Source: Draconibacterium sp. (GTDB taxonomy: Bacteria; Bacteroidota; Bacteroidia; Bacteroidales; Prolixibacteraceae). Taken from it: a DNA stretch of 32,357 nucleotides. The notes under the pieces are model-generated. The model had not been told where the DNA came from, did not search any database, and was given only the letters and a program-made list of their open reading frames with translations. The stretch is taken from the NCBI GenBank assembly GCA_011620585.1, contig WOYV01000131.1, positions 21,400-53,756 on the forward strand, read 5' to 3'. Both the position numbers and the translations under genes were made by a program. Below, piece by piece: positions 23,598-32,334 of the stretch. Within the stretch, counting starts at the first letter, position 1; every line of letters starts with the position of its first letter.

Positions 23598-25037
23598 CTA
23601 TACGTTTCGGCTATCACGGAAATTTTCCATTCGGCTGGCATCGAGACGGATAAAAATGAAAAGTAAAATGGTGAACGACCAAAGCGAAGACCCCCCGTAA
23701 CTAAAAAAAGGCAGCGGGATTCCAATTACCGGCATTATCCCAATGGTCATACCAATATTTACCGCGAAATGAAAAAACAGGATAACAGCAACCGAATATC
23801 CGTAAATACGTGAAAAAACGGAACGCTGTCGTTCGGCAAGCCACACCAGGCGAATAAAAAGTGCGAGAAACAGGCCAATAACAACAAATGTACCGGCAAA
23901 GCCCCACTCTTCGCCAACCGTACAAAATATAAAATCGGTGTCCTGCTCGGGAACAAAATTGAATTTAGTCTGTGTTCCGTTTAAGTAGCCTTTTCCCCAC
24001 ATGCCGCCCGATCCAATTGCAATTTTACTTTGATTAACGTGGTAACCTGCCCCGTAAGGATTCGATTCGATTCCCAGTAATTCGTTGATACGTACCTGCT
24101 GATGCGGCTCTAACAAATTATTAAATCCGTAATCGACAGAGAGTGTAAACAGTACCGCACCCATAAAAAATACTGCAATGATAATGTAATTACGGATCCT
24201 GGCCCGAATAGCATAAACCAGTGTTATCACCGCTCCAAGCAGCGAACCCGCCAGGATAATATCGGCCCATTCGAATTTGTTTCCCAGCATCAGGTTTACC
24301 AACACAGCGAGTGCAACCGGAACAAGGAGAAAAAAAGAAACACGAACAAACTGGCTGATCTTTGGATTCAAAACCAGAAACATAACCAAAGCGGCTATCA
24401 GTAAAACAAGAATCAGTGTAAAATTTGCCATGATAAGCGCAAGTACAAACAGAACCGCAATCAGGGTTCCGAGAAAAAGGAACAAACCTGACAAACCCTC
24501 GCGAAATAGAACAAGTACAAAAGAAAAATAAACCAATGCAGATCCGGTGTCGTTTTGTAAAACGATAAGGGCTGCCGGCAGAAAAATGACCAGGGCCAGC
24601 ATGAAGAGCGATTTAATATTCTTCATCGAAAAGTCGAAGGTACTCATGTACCGTGCGAGTGCAAGTGCGGTTGCAAATTTGGCAAACTCAGAAGGCTGTA
24701 GCCTGAGTCCACCGATCGACAGCCACGATCGGGCGCCATTAATTTCTTTCGCCACCACTAAAACCAACAACAATAGCAATATCATTGCCCCATAAAAAAT
24801 ATAGGAGAAGAATACGTAAAAATTGGTCTCGATTACCATGATTACCAAGGCAATTAAAAGGGCAGCACCAATCCAGATAAGTTGTTTGCCGTATCGTTGC
24901 GAAATATCAAAGATGCTTTGATGCCCGGCATCGTACACCGCAGCATAAATATTTAGCCAGCCCATTAAAACCAGCAACAGATAGAGCCCAACGGTGATCC
25001 AGTCGATATTCGCCCATATGTTATTCCGCTGCGCCAT
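23598..25037 (-). CDS. rodA: Rod-shape SEDS glycosyltransferase RodA
   Basis: A 479-residue SEDS-family peptidoglycan polymerase that uses lipid II and pairs with PBP2 for cell elongation. It has about ten or more membrane segments. GARSWLSIGGLRLQPSEFAK (101-120) and QSKIAIGSGG (336-345) with FVPEQDTDFIFCTVGEEWG are RodA signatures, and the end region has PFFSYGGSS. The extracellular loop that in most SEDS proteins reads DPxGAGY, with an essential Asp, reads NPYGAGY here (Asn326). Last gene of the mre cluster; its start overlaps the end of mrdA by 17 bp, indicating coupled translation. No terminator was recognised downstream. Confidence 0.95.
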   Translation of the reverse strand: MAQRNNIWANIDWITVGLYLLLVLMGWLNIYAAVYDAGHQSIFDISQRYGKQLIWIGAALLIALVIMVIETNFYVFFSYIFYGAMILLLLLVLVVAKEINGARSWLSIGGLRLQPSEFAKFATALALARYMSTFDFSMKNIKSLFMLALVIFLPAALIVLQNDTGSALVYFSFVLVLFREGLSGLFLFLGTLIAVLFVLALIMANFTLILVLLIAALVMFLVLNPKISQFVRVSFFLLVPVALAVLVNLMLGNKFEWADIILAGSLLGAVITLVYAIRARIRNYIIIAVFFMGAVLFTLSVDYGFNNLLEPHQQVRINELLGIESNPYGAGYHVNQSKIAIGSGGMWGKGYLNGTQTKFNFVPEQDTDFIFCTVGEEWGFAGTFVVIGLFLALFIRLVWLAERQRSVFSRIYGYSVAVILFFHFAVNIGMTIGIMPVIGIPLPFFSYGGSSLWSFTILLFIFIRLDASRMENFRDSRNV

Positions 25038-26844
25038 CTGTAATTACTATTTTGTTAGGATCCAAAAGATTGGTATTTATCATTCTCTCTTCGATGTAAT
25101 GACGGTTGCTGGCGATAGTGTCGTTCAGGTACTTTTCGATGATGAGACTTGCAATGGGAGCGGCATAACTGGCTCCCCACTTGCTGTTTTCAACATATAC
25201 AAAAACTGCAATGTGCGGTTCTTCCTTAGGTGCAAAAGCCTCGAATGCCCCGTGCTCCAGCCCTTGGTTATTCTGGATGGTCCCAGTCTTCCCGCAATAT
25301 TCTATTCCCGGAAGTAAATATGCGCCTTTTATAGATTGTCGCATTCCTTCGATGATTGGTTCGAAGTGCTGTTCTTCGATTCCAACCTCATGTTTCATTT
25401 TAAACGAACTTCTAATGGTATCGCCTTCAACAGCTTTTACTATGTGCGGCTCGTAATAAAACCCCCGGTTAGCCACAACCGACGCTACATTGGCCATTTG
25501 AAGCGGAGTAACGCCAAGTTCGCCCTGGCCAATTGCCAGTGAACGAATGGTCAGTGCATTCCAGTGACCGGTTCCGTAGATACGGTTATACATATCTTCG
25601 GTTGGAAGATCGCCTTTCAGGGCATTGGCAAAATCGCTGCTGAGAATTGTTCCGATACCAAAACTCCGGACAAATTCACGCCACACCGAAAAACCTTCGG
25701 CTGAAGTCCTGTACTTTCCAATAATGCTTCGGAACGTATTCCACATAAAGGGGTTGCACGATTCGCGTATCCCTTCTAAAACGTTGGTCGGAGTAACATG
25801 GTTGTGCGTACATTTTATTGGTGTAGAAGCAGGCCCGTTACATGTAAAATGCGTACTTGTATTTATGGCCTGTGTTTGCAAGCCAATTAATGCGGTAATG
25901 GTTTTAAAGGTCGATCCGGGCGGATATTTTGCCTGCAAAGCACGATTAAATAAAGGTTTCAGCGAATCGGCCAACAACTCGGCATAGTTTTTCCCGCGCA
26001 CCCTTCCTACCAATAAACCCGGATCGTAAAGCGGAGCACTTAACAATGCCAGCACTTCGCCGGTGGATGGTTCGATGGCAACTACCGCACCTTTTTTATT
26101 CTGAAATAAGATTTCGGCATATTGCTGCAGCTTCAAATCGATTGTAGTGGTAATGTTGCTCCCAATCTGCGCAGGAATATCTTCTCTTCCTAAACGGTAA
26201 CTCCCCTGAATGCGATTATGCACATCTACTAAATTCTTTTTGATACCCTTGGTCCCGCGCAGCTGTTTTTCGTAAATTTTCTCGATCCCGCTAATTCCAA
26301 TATAGTCGCCCGATTTGTAATACGGATCCTTTTCGAGATCACCTCCGGTTACTTCGCCAACATAACCCAGCGCGTGGGCGGCAATGGGCGCCGAATACTC
26401 ACGCAGTGTACGGCTTTGCGAATGAAACCCTTCAAATTTGTAAAGCTGTTCCTGTAAAACGGCATAATTCTCGGGCGAAATCTGCTTGATCAGAATCGAA
26501 GGTTTGTACCACGAATATGATTTTGCCTTTTGAATTCCTTCTTCCAGATCTTTGCGGGTAATTTCGAGCAAGTTGCAAAACATGGTTGTATCGAACTGCT
26601 TGACCTCGCGCGGAGTGATCAGTAAATCGTAGGCCGTTTTATTGTATACCAAAAGTTCGCCATTGCGGTCGTAAATTAATCCACGCGCGGGATATTGCAC
26701 CACTTCGCGCAGCACATTATTGGTAGCATATTGTTTATAGGTGGGATCCATCACCTGAAGCCGGAAGAGCTTAACAATGAATATCAGCGCTACCAATACA
26801 AATACCAGTACGATTACGTAACTTCTTTTCGTTAAATCATTCAC
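25021..26844 (-). CDS. mrdA: Penicillin-binding protein 2 (PBP2), elongasome transpeptidase
   Basis: A 607-residue class B PBP that cross-links peptidoglycan during elongation. It has an N-terminal membrane anchor (about 9-27), a pedestal/dimerisation domain starting QYPARGLIYDRNGE, and a transpeptidase domain. All three catalytic motifs are intact: STFK with the acylated Ser311, SCN (362-364) and KTG (519-521). YPPGSTFK and GYVGEVTGGDL are PBP2-type. It acts with RodA, whose gene overlaps its 3' end, and lies 10 nt after mreD. Length is in the usual 600-650 range. Confidence 0.96.
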   Translation of the reverse strand: MNDLTKRSYVIVLVFVLVALIFIVKLFRLQVMDPTYKQYATNNVLREVVQYPARGLIYDRNGELLVYNKTAYDLLITPREVKQFDTTMFCNLLEITRKDLEEGIQKAKSYSWYKPSILIKQISPENYAVLQEQLYKFEGFHSQSRTLREYSAPIAAHALGYVGEVTGGDLEKDPYYKSGDYIGISGIEKIYEKQLRGTKGIKKNLVDVHNRIQGSYRLGREDIPAQIGSNITTTIDLKLQQYAEILFQNKKGAVVAIEPSTGEVLALLSAPLYDPGLLVGRVRGKNYAELLADSLKPLFNRALQAKYPPGSTFKTITALIGLQTQAINTSTHFTCNGPASTPIKCTHNHVTPTNVLEGIRESCNPFMWNTFRSIIGKYRTSAEGFSVWREFVRSFGIGTILSSDFANALKGDLPTEDMYNRIYGTGHWNALTIRSLAIGQGELGVTPLQMANVASVVANRGFYYEPHIVKAVEGDTIRSSFKMKHEVGIEEQHFEPIIEGMRQSIKGAYLLPGIEYCGKTGTIQNNQGLEHGAFEAFAPKEEPHIAVFVYVENSKWGASYAAPIASLIIEKYLNDTIASNRHYIEERMINTNLLDPNKIVITDGAAE

Positions 26845-26854
26845 TATTTACGTC

Positions 26855-27358
26855 CTAATCTCTAAAAACGATAAACTGACTTAAAACTATCACAAAAATT
26901 GAAAATAAAGAACTTAAAAATGCACGGTACAAGGTATTGAAGAAATTGTGAAAGGTGAATACCTCGATGTAAAAAAGTACCGTATGATGAATAAATACCA
27001 TGATGGCTGTATAAGTTAGAAACCATGCTAAACCGGTGTAAGCCATGCCCGGGTAATCATGCATATCTTCTTCGCGATTGGTGATTACCCGTATGATTGC
27101 CGGGCGTAAATAAGCGATAAAAACCGAGGCAAAACTGTGCATTCCCAAAGTGTTTGAAAAAACATCGATAGTGAGGCCTATAAAAAACGACAATAATAAA
27201 ACGGCATATCGTGGAGCACTTAGAGGTAACAGAAGAATAAAGAGCACATAAACATACGGATTGATGAAGCCGCTAAACTGAATCTGATTTAGAAACAGCA
27301 CCTGTGCTACAACCAGTACAATGAACATCAAAATATATTTAATTCCCGGGCGCTGCAT
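26855..27358 (-). CDS. mreD: Rod shape-determining protein MreD
   Basis: A 167-residue small hydrophobic inner-membrane protein with about five membrane segments, as in MreD. Start region YILMFIVLVVAQVLFLNQI and the internal PYVYVLFILLLPLSAPRYAVLLLSF-like segment fit the family. Sequence conservation of MreD is weak, so the call rests heavily on topology, length and position between mreC and mrdA. Its start overlaps the end of mreC by 20 bp. It is thought to link MreC to the elongation complex. Confidence 0.9.
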   Translation of the reverse strand: MQRPGIKYILMFIVLVVAQVLFLNQIQFSGFINPYVYVLFILLLPLSAPRYAVLLLSFFIGLTIDVFSNTLGMHSFASVFIAYLRPAIIRVITNREEDMHDYPGMAYTGLAWFLTYTAIMVFIHHTVLFYIEVFTFHNFFNTLYRAFLSSLFSIFVIVLSQFIVFRD

Positions 27359-28175
27359 TCTCCGTTTCGCTTTTTAATTGCTTCAGCTCATCAATCCTCG
27401 TATTTGCTATTACTTCAACCTGTGCAATCGATTTCAAATCGGGTGACAGCAATACTTCAATCTTATAGTAGTTTTCACCTTCCGGGCGCGAAAGTTCACT
27501 AATGGTTCCAATCATAATTCCTTCCGGAAACACCGGGGAGTATCCGCTGGTAACAACCGTATCACCTTCTGCCAGTTCAACATGAAAAGGAATCTCATTC
27601 AATTCGGCTTTCCGGTAATCATTCCCGTTCCAGAGAAGCGAACCGTAATAACCGCTGTTTTTCAATTTCGCCGAAATACTCCAACGAGGGTTCAGTACCG
27701 AAAGACCCATCGAATACGATTCTGAAACATTGGTGATAATTCCAACAACACCCTGCGCCGAAATAATTCCCTGATCGGGCTTTATACCGTGTTTCCGGCC
27801 TTTGTTCAACGTAATATAGTTCTGCTGCTTGTTAATTGAATTATTGATTACGCGTGCTGAAATGTAGCGAAAAATGCTATCCTGGCCGTGCGCCAGTAAG
27901 GCAGAATCGAGCAACGCAGCTTCGTATTCATCAAGACGGTTTCGAAGTTCAGCATTCTCAGCCGACAGATCGTTGTTCACTTTCGCCAACCTAAAATACT
28001 GTGCCACCCTGCTGTACGAACCGTATATCGCTGCAGAAACCGCATTGGACGAATTGAGAAAACCAGCCCGCTGAAAACTGTTATAGTTGATAATAAAAAC
28101 TATTGAAAGCACTTCTAATAATAAAAATAGAAGGAACGGATAATTTTTAATCAGCAGTCGTAATAAACTTCGCAT
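27339..28175 (-). CDS. mreC: Rod shape-determining protein MreC
   Basis: A 278-residue bitopic protein that links cytoplasmic MreB to PBP2 in the periplasm. It has an N-terminal membrane segment (about 11-31), a coiled coil (about 60-90, NNDLSAENAELRNRLDEYEA) and a C-terminal beta-barrel domain. That domain carries the conserved LNKGRKHGIKPDQGIISAQGVVG (written here only as a family landmark around 125-147) and the VVTSGYSPVFPEGIMIG region. It starts 20 nt after mreB and overlaps mreD. Confidence 0.95.
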   Translation of the reverse strand: MRSLLRLLIKNYPFLLFLLLEVLSIVFIINYNSFQRAGFLNSSNAVSAAIYGSYSRVAQYFRLAKVNNDLSAENAELRNRLDEYEAALLDSALLAHGQDSIFRYISARVINNSINKQQNYITLNKGRKHGIKPDQGIISAQGVVGIITNVSESYSMGLSVLNPRWSISAKLKNSGYYGSLLWNGNDYRKAELNEIPFHVELAEGDTVVTSGYSPVFPEGIMIGTISELSRPEGENYYKIEVLLSPDLKSIAQVEVIANTRIDELKQLKSETENAAPGN

Positions 28176-28195
28176 TTAGCAGGTGGCGTAATCTG

Positions 28196-29218
28196 TTATC
28201 GGATCAGGAACGAGAATTTATCCACGTTTTTCAACGCAATACCAGTCCCACGAACCACAGCCCTTAGCGGATCTTCGGCAATATGAAACGGGATACCGAT
28301 TTTATCGGTAAGCCGCTTGTCGAGCCCTTTTAGTAATGCACCTCCGCCAGCCAGCCAAATTCCTTTTGCCACAATGTCGGCATACAATTCAGGCGGTGTT
28401 TGTTCAAGTGCACTTAATACGGCTGTTTCAATTTTTGATATTGATTTTTCGAGACAGTGTGCAATTTCCTGGTACGAAACCGGTACTTCAATAGGAAGCG
28501 CTGTCATTTGGTTCGGGCCCTGCACCACGTAATCCGGTGGCGGGTCCTGCAACTGCGACAGTGCCGATCCTACGTGGATCTTTATTTCTTCGGCAGTGCG
28601 TTCACCAATTTTAATATTGTGCTGATGACGCATGTATTCCATGATATCGGCAGTTAGATCGTCGCCGGCAATTCGGATCGATTTGTTGGTAACAATGCCT
28701 CCCAGCGAGATTACCGCAATTTCGGTGGTACCCCCGCCAATGTCAACTACCATGTTTCCTTCGGGCGCTTCCACATCAAGACCAATCCCGATTGCCGCTG
28801 CAAGCGGTTCGTAAATCATGTAAACTTCGCGTCCTCCGGCATGTTCCGACGAGTCGCGTACCGCGCGTATTTCTACTTCGGTACTTCCCGAAGGAATACA
28901 AATCACCATTTTCAGAGCCGGTGAAAATAATCTTGGTTTAGGATTAATCATTTTAATCATTCCCCTAATCATCTGCTCGGCCGCATTAAAATCTGCAATC
29001 ACACCATCGCGCAGCGGGCGGATCGTTTTCAGGTTGGCATGCGTCTTTCCCTGCATTTGCCTAGCCTTTTCGCCTATTGCAACCATTTTTTCCGTTTTCA
29101 GATCAATGGCTACAATCGAAGGTTCATCCACTACAATCTTGTCATTGTGAATGATGATCGTATTGGCAGTACCAAGGTCAATTGCAATTTCCTGTGTTAA
29201 AAATGAAAATAATCCCAT
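28196..29218 (-). CDS. mreB: Actin-like cell shape protein MreB
   Basis: A 340-residue bacterial actin that forms membrane-associated filaments directing lateral wall synthesis. The N-terminal MGLFSFL is a plausible amphipathic membrane anchor. The actin-fold nucleotide motifs are visible: phosphate 1 IDLGTANT (13-20), phosphate 2 DIGGGTTEIAV (159-169), and the adenosine segment GGGALLKGLD near the C-terminus. YEPLAAAIGIGLDV is highly conserved in MreB. It lies 52 nt after purH. A possible internal promoter (29254-29283) may allow expression independent of purH. Confidence 0.97.
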   Translation of the reverse strand: MGLFSFLTQEIAIDLGTANTIIIHNDKIVVDEPSIVAIDLKTEKMVAIGEKARQMQGKTHANLKTIRPLRDGVIADFNAAEQMIRGMIKMINPKPRLFSPALKMVICIPSGSTEVEIRAVRDSSEHAGGREVYMIYEPLAAAIGIGLDVEAPEGNMVVDIGGGTTEIAVISLGGIVTNKSIRIAGDDLTADIMEYMRHQHNIKIGERTAEEIKIHVGSALSQLQDPPPDYVVQGPNQMTALPIEVPVSYQEIAHCLEKSISKIETAVLSALEQTPPELYADIVAKGIWLAGGGALLKGLDKRLTDKIGIPFHIAEDPLRAVVRGTGIALKNVDKFSFLIR

Positions 29219-29253
29219 TAATTCTTCTGTTTATGGTACCGTATAAAAGTGTT

Positions 29254-29283
29254 TAAAGATAAAATAATTATCAATGCCTGAAA
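29254..29283 (-). promoter_or_regulatory. Possible internal promoter of mreB
   Basis: Minus strand TTTC (29283-29280), 18 nt, then TATCTTTA (29261-29254); each differs from TTTG/TAnnTTTG by one base. It lies 35 nt upstream of the mreB ATG and overlaps the 3' end of purH. Confidence 0.38.
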
Positions 29284-30863
29284 TGTCTTCTGCCAGTGAA
29301 TGCCATCGCAATTCCAAATTCGTTGCACGCTTCGATTACTTCTTCGTCGCGAATACTGCCACCCGGTTCAATAATGTATTTAACACCGTATTCGTTGGCC
29401 GCTTCAATACTGTCGCGGAAGGGGAAAAAGGCATCGGAAATAAGTACTGAATTTTTGATATCGAGATTGCCCTTTAATTCGAAACGTGGCATGGTTAGGT
29501 AACGCAGACTGTCGAGTCGGTTGGGTTGGCCCATACCGGCGCCTGTTAACCAAAACGAACCGTTTTCGTTTTCTGTTACAACTGCTATTGCATTACTTTT
29601 AAGGTGCTTGCAGGCGATGGTCCCAAATTTGGCCAGGTTCATTTTCGAACCTTCAAATTCTTTTTTTGTCACGGTTTTGTATTCCATGTCCAGGCCTTCG
29701 TCTTCGTCCTGCACCAACATTCCACCGCTAATCGAACGGAAAAGCTTTTCGCCAGCCACTGCTTTGCGAATCGGGGTAACAAGCACCCTAAGATTTTTCT
29801 TTTTCGCCAGTACTTCCAGCGCGTCATCTGAAAAAGCAGGAGCAATAAGTATTTCCACAAACTTGCTGCCACACCACTCCGCTACTTCTTTAGTCACAGT
29901 GCCGGTAAAACAAATAATACTTCCGTAAGCGCTGATTGGGTCACCGGCCCAGGCGAGTTCCAGCGATTCCAGAATATTGGAAGTAACTGCCAATCCGCAT
30001 GGATTCAGGTGTTTGACCACCGCAACGGCTACTTTATTTTTGAGATGAGTTACCGAATGATAAGCGTCGCTGGCCGATTTCCAGGCTGCGTCGGCATCGA
30101 GCATATTGTTGTACGAAAGCGCTTTCCCCTGCAACACTTGCGCATTGGCCAGTGAAACTTCATCGTTCGAATTATTGAATTTGTAGAAAGTGGCCGATTG
30201 GTGTGGGTTTTCGCCATAACGCAAAACTTCTCCTTTGTTCAGGCTCAAACGTTCTGCGGCTTCTTGTCCTTGCTGGTTGAAATATCCAAAAATAGCCGCA
30301 TCGTAATGCGACGAAACACCAAAAGCGCGCGCAGCGAACCATTTACGTTCTTTCCCCGAAAACTCGCCATTGTTTTCTTCCAGAAGGTTTAACAGCGGTT
30401 CGTATTCATTTTGTGATGGAACAATCACTACGTCTTGAAAATTTTTGGCGGCTGCACGGATCAGCGAAATCCCCCCGATATCGATTTTTTCGATAATGTC
30501 CTGCCCGCCGGCACCCGACGCCACGGTATCCTCAAAAGGATATAAATCGACAATCACGAGATCAATTTCAGGTATTTCGTATTCATTTAACTGGCTAACA
30601 TCACCCTGGTTATCACGCCGCGATAAAATTCCGCCAAAAACCTTCGGGTGCAAAGTTTTTACCCTGCCACCTAAAATCGAAGGATATCCTGTTAAACTTT
30701 CAACCGATGTAACTTCCACCTTCAACGACTCGATGAATGATTTTGTACCTCCGGTACTTAAAATCTTCACGCCCAAGTCGTTCAGTTTATAAATGATCTT
30801 ATCTAAATTTTCTTTGTGAAAGACTGAGACTAACGCCGTCTTAATTTTTTTATTATCAGCCAT
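29271..30863 (-). CDS. purH: Bifunctional AICAR transformylase/IMP cyclohydrolase PurH
   Basis: A 530-residue enzyme catalysing the last two steps of IMP synthesis: formylation of AICAR, then ring closure. The N-terminal MGS-like cyclohydrolase domain (about 1-200) contains ILSTGGT, GGRVKTLHPK (65-74) and IDIGGISLIRAAAKN. The C-terminal transformylase domain contains the conserved Lys-His pair (284-285, in VVKHLNPCG) and ends with TGRRHFRH, as in the family. It heads the minus-strand cluster, upstream of mreB. An exact -7 element lies 25 nt before its ATG. It may be cotranscribed with the shape genes. Confidence 0.97.
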   Translation of the reverse strand: MADNKKIKTALVSVFHKENLDKIIYKLNDLGVKILSTGGTKSFIESLKVEVTSVESLTGYPSILGGRVKTLHPKVFGGILSRRDNQGDVSQLNEYEIPEIDLVIVDLYPFEDTVASGAGGQDIIEKIDIGGISLIRAAAKNFQDVVIVPSQNEYEPLLNLLEENNGEFSGKERKWFAARAFGVSSHYDAAIFGYFNQQGQEAAERLSLNKGEVLRYGENPHQSATFYKFNNSNDEVSLANAQVLQGKALSYNNMLDADAAWKSASDAYHSVTHLKNKVAVAVVKHLNPCGLAVTSNILESLELAWAGDPISAYGSIICFTGTVTKEVAEWCGSKFVEILIAPAFSDDALEVLAKKKNLRVLVTPIRKAVAGEKLFRSISGGMLVQDEDEGLDMEYKTVTKKEFEGSKMNLAKFGTIACKHLKSNAIAVVTENENGSFWLTGAGMGQPNRLDSLRYLTMPRFELKGNLDIKNSVLISDAFFPFRDSIEAANEYGVKYIIEPGGSIRDEEVIEACNEFGIAMAFTGRRHFRH

Positions 30864-30888
30864 TTATTGGATTTTTCGGATTCGCAGG

Positions 30889-30896
30889 CAAAGATA
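30889..30896 (-). promoter_or_regulatory. Likely -7 promoter element of the purH-mre cluster
   Basis: Minus strand TATCTTTG is an exact TAnnTTTG match, followed by CC as in the other putative promoters here, and ends 25 nt before the purH ATG. The -33 region lacks a clear TTTG. Confidence 0.5.
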
Positions 30897-31052
30897 AAAA
30901 AAACACGTAACATAGTATAATAACACCGCTTTAAAAATATTATTATCCCTCGCGTAAATTTCACTCCTGTTTTTGTAATCTTTTTATGTTTTGAACACTA
31001 ATGGATTAAAGCGAAGATTTTCGGGAAGCCATGGTTCTTCGGAAACAAGTGC

Positions 31053-31060
31053 TATTTTTA
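31053..31060 (+). promoter_or_regulatory. Weak -7-like element before the right-end permease
   Basis: TATTTTTA fits TAnnTTTG at 7 of 8 positions, 20 nt before the ATG at 31081. The left-end permease has the same octamer (minus strand, 1302-1309), 16 nt before its ATG. Confidence 0.28.
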
Positions 31061-31080
31061 CCTAAAATTCGAAAAAACAA

Positions 31081-32334
31081 ATGTTGTTGGTCCGCCTGAT
31101 ATACGAGAGCCTTTCGTTTGCCTTTAATTCTTTAAAGGGCAACAAGCTGCGTACTTTCCTTTCGTTACTTGGAATTACAATTGGTATTTTTGCCATCATC
31201 TCGGTTTTTACGGTGATCGATTCGCTGGAAAGGGGAATTCGTGATTCGTTATCGAGCCTGGGCAACAACATGATTTATGTTGCCAAGTGGCCCTGGACAC
31301 CGCCTGAGGGAGAAACCGAATATCCGTGGTGGCGTTACATGAACCGTCCTTCGCCCACACTGGTAGAAACCGAAGAAATTGCCCAAAGAGCAAACACTGT
31401 GGAAAGTGCGGCATTTCTTTTTGGCTTTAGTCGGACAGTTCAGGCTGGCAGCGACAATATGGATAACGTAACCATCATGGCCAGTTCGTATCCCATTTTC
31501 GATGTTTGGAGCCTCGAAATTGACAAAGGCAGATATTTTACCGAATCGGAAATGAGAACGGGTGCACCGGTAACTGTGATTGGCGCTGATATTGCCGAAG
31601 AATTATTTTCAGGGTTGAACCCCATCGACCATACCATTAAAATCCAGGGACATAAATTCAGGATTATTGGGGTGTACGAGAAAAAAGGACAGGATGCTTT
31701 TGGAACCAGTATGGATAAAAACGTTCATATCTCTGCTGTTTCATCGATGTACATGGTAGATGTCAGGAACCGCGATATTGGCCAGAACATTTGTGTGAAG
31801 GCAAAAGAAAACGTTGATACCGAACGTTTCAGGGCCGAACTCGAAGGAATTATGCGGACTTTACGGCGTTTGAAACCCATCGAGGAAAACGACTTTGCAT
31901 TGAACGAAGTAAGCGTGATCTCAGGCAACCTCGACCAGTTTTTCCAGTTGTTTAACATGGCCGGTGCAATTATCGGGGGGTTTTCGATACTCGTGGGTGG
32001 ATTTGGGATTGCCAACATTATGTTTGTTTCGGTAAAAGAACGCACCAAAATTATCGGTATCCAAAAATCGCTGGGCGCCAAACGTTATTTTATTTTGTTG
32101 CAATTCATCTTCGAAGCCGTTGTACTATCGCTGATAGGAGGCATTTTTGGGTTGATCCTGATCTATATTGGAACACTGATCGTTACGTATGCTGCCGATT
32201 TTGAAATTGTCCTAACCAGTGGAAATATCATCAAAGGACTAATAATATCTTCTGTGATCGGATTTTTAGCCGGATTTTTACCTGCGCGAACAGCTGCCAA
32301 ACTTGACCCGGTAATCGCAATAAATTCGGTCTAA
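31081..32334 (+). CDS. MacB/FtsX-like ABC transporter permease
   Basis: A 417-residue inner-membrane permease. Segment 1 (about 24-46, RTFLSLLGITIGIFAIISVF) is followed by a periplasmic MacB_PCD-type domain (about 50-275) and three C-terminal segments, with the core motif RTKIIGIQKSLGAK and the C-terminus PARTAAKLDPVIAINSV. It has no ATPase domain. Compared with the left-end permease it shares [36 protein letters not shown] and the IIGV/VIGV followed by EKKG/ESKG turn, so the two are close paralogues. The gene is complete, with only 23 bp of sequence beyond its stop; a partner ATPase or second permease may follow outside the window. Confidence 0.9.
   Translation: MLLVRLIYESLSFAFNSLKGNKLRTFLSLLGITIGIFAIISVFTVIDSLERGIRDSLSSLGNNMIYVAKWPWTPPEGETEYPWWRYMNRPSPTLVETEEIAQRANTVESAAFLFGFSRTVQAGSDNMDNVTIMASSYPIFDVWSLEIDKGRYFTESEMRTGAPVTVIGADIAEELFSGLNPIDHTIKIQGHKFRIIGVYEKKGQDAFGTSMDKNVHISAVSSMYMVDVRNRDIGQNICVKAKENVDTERFRAELEGIMRTLRRLKPIEENDFALNEVSVISGNLDQFFQLFNMAGAIIGGFSILVGGFGIANIMFVSVKERTKIIGIQKSLGAKRYFILLQFIFEAVVLSLIGGIFGLILIYIGTLIVTYAADFEIVLTSGNIIKGLIISSVIGFLAGFLPARTAAKLDPVIAINSV

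Noticed and set aside
30915-30920. TATAAT sequence upstream of the right-end permease
   Set aside because: It looks like an E. coli -10 box, but Bacteroidota use a different consensus and it lies 160 nt from the start codon in AT-rich DNA.
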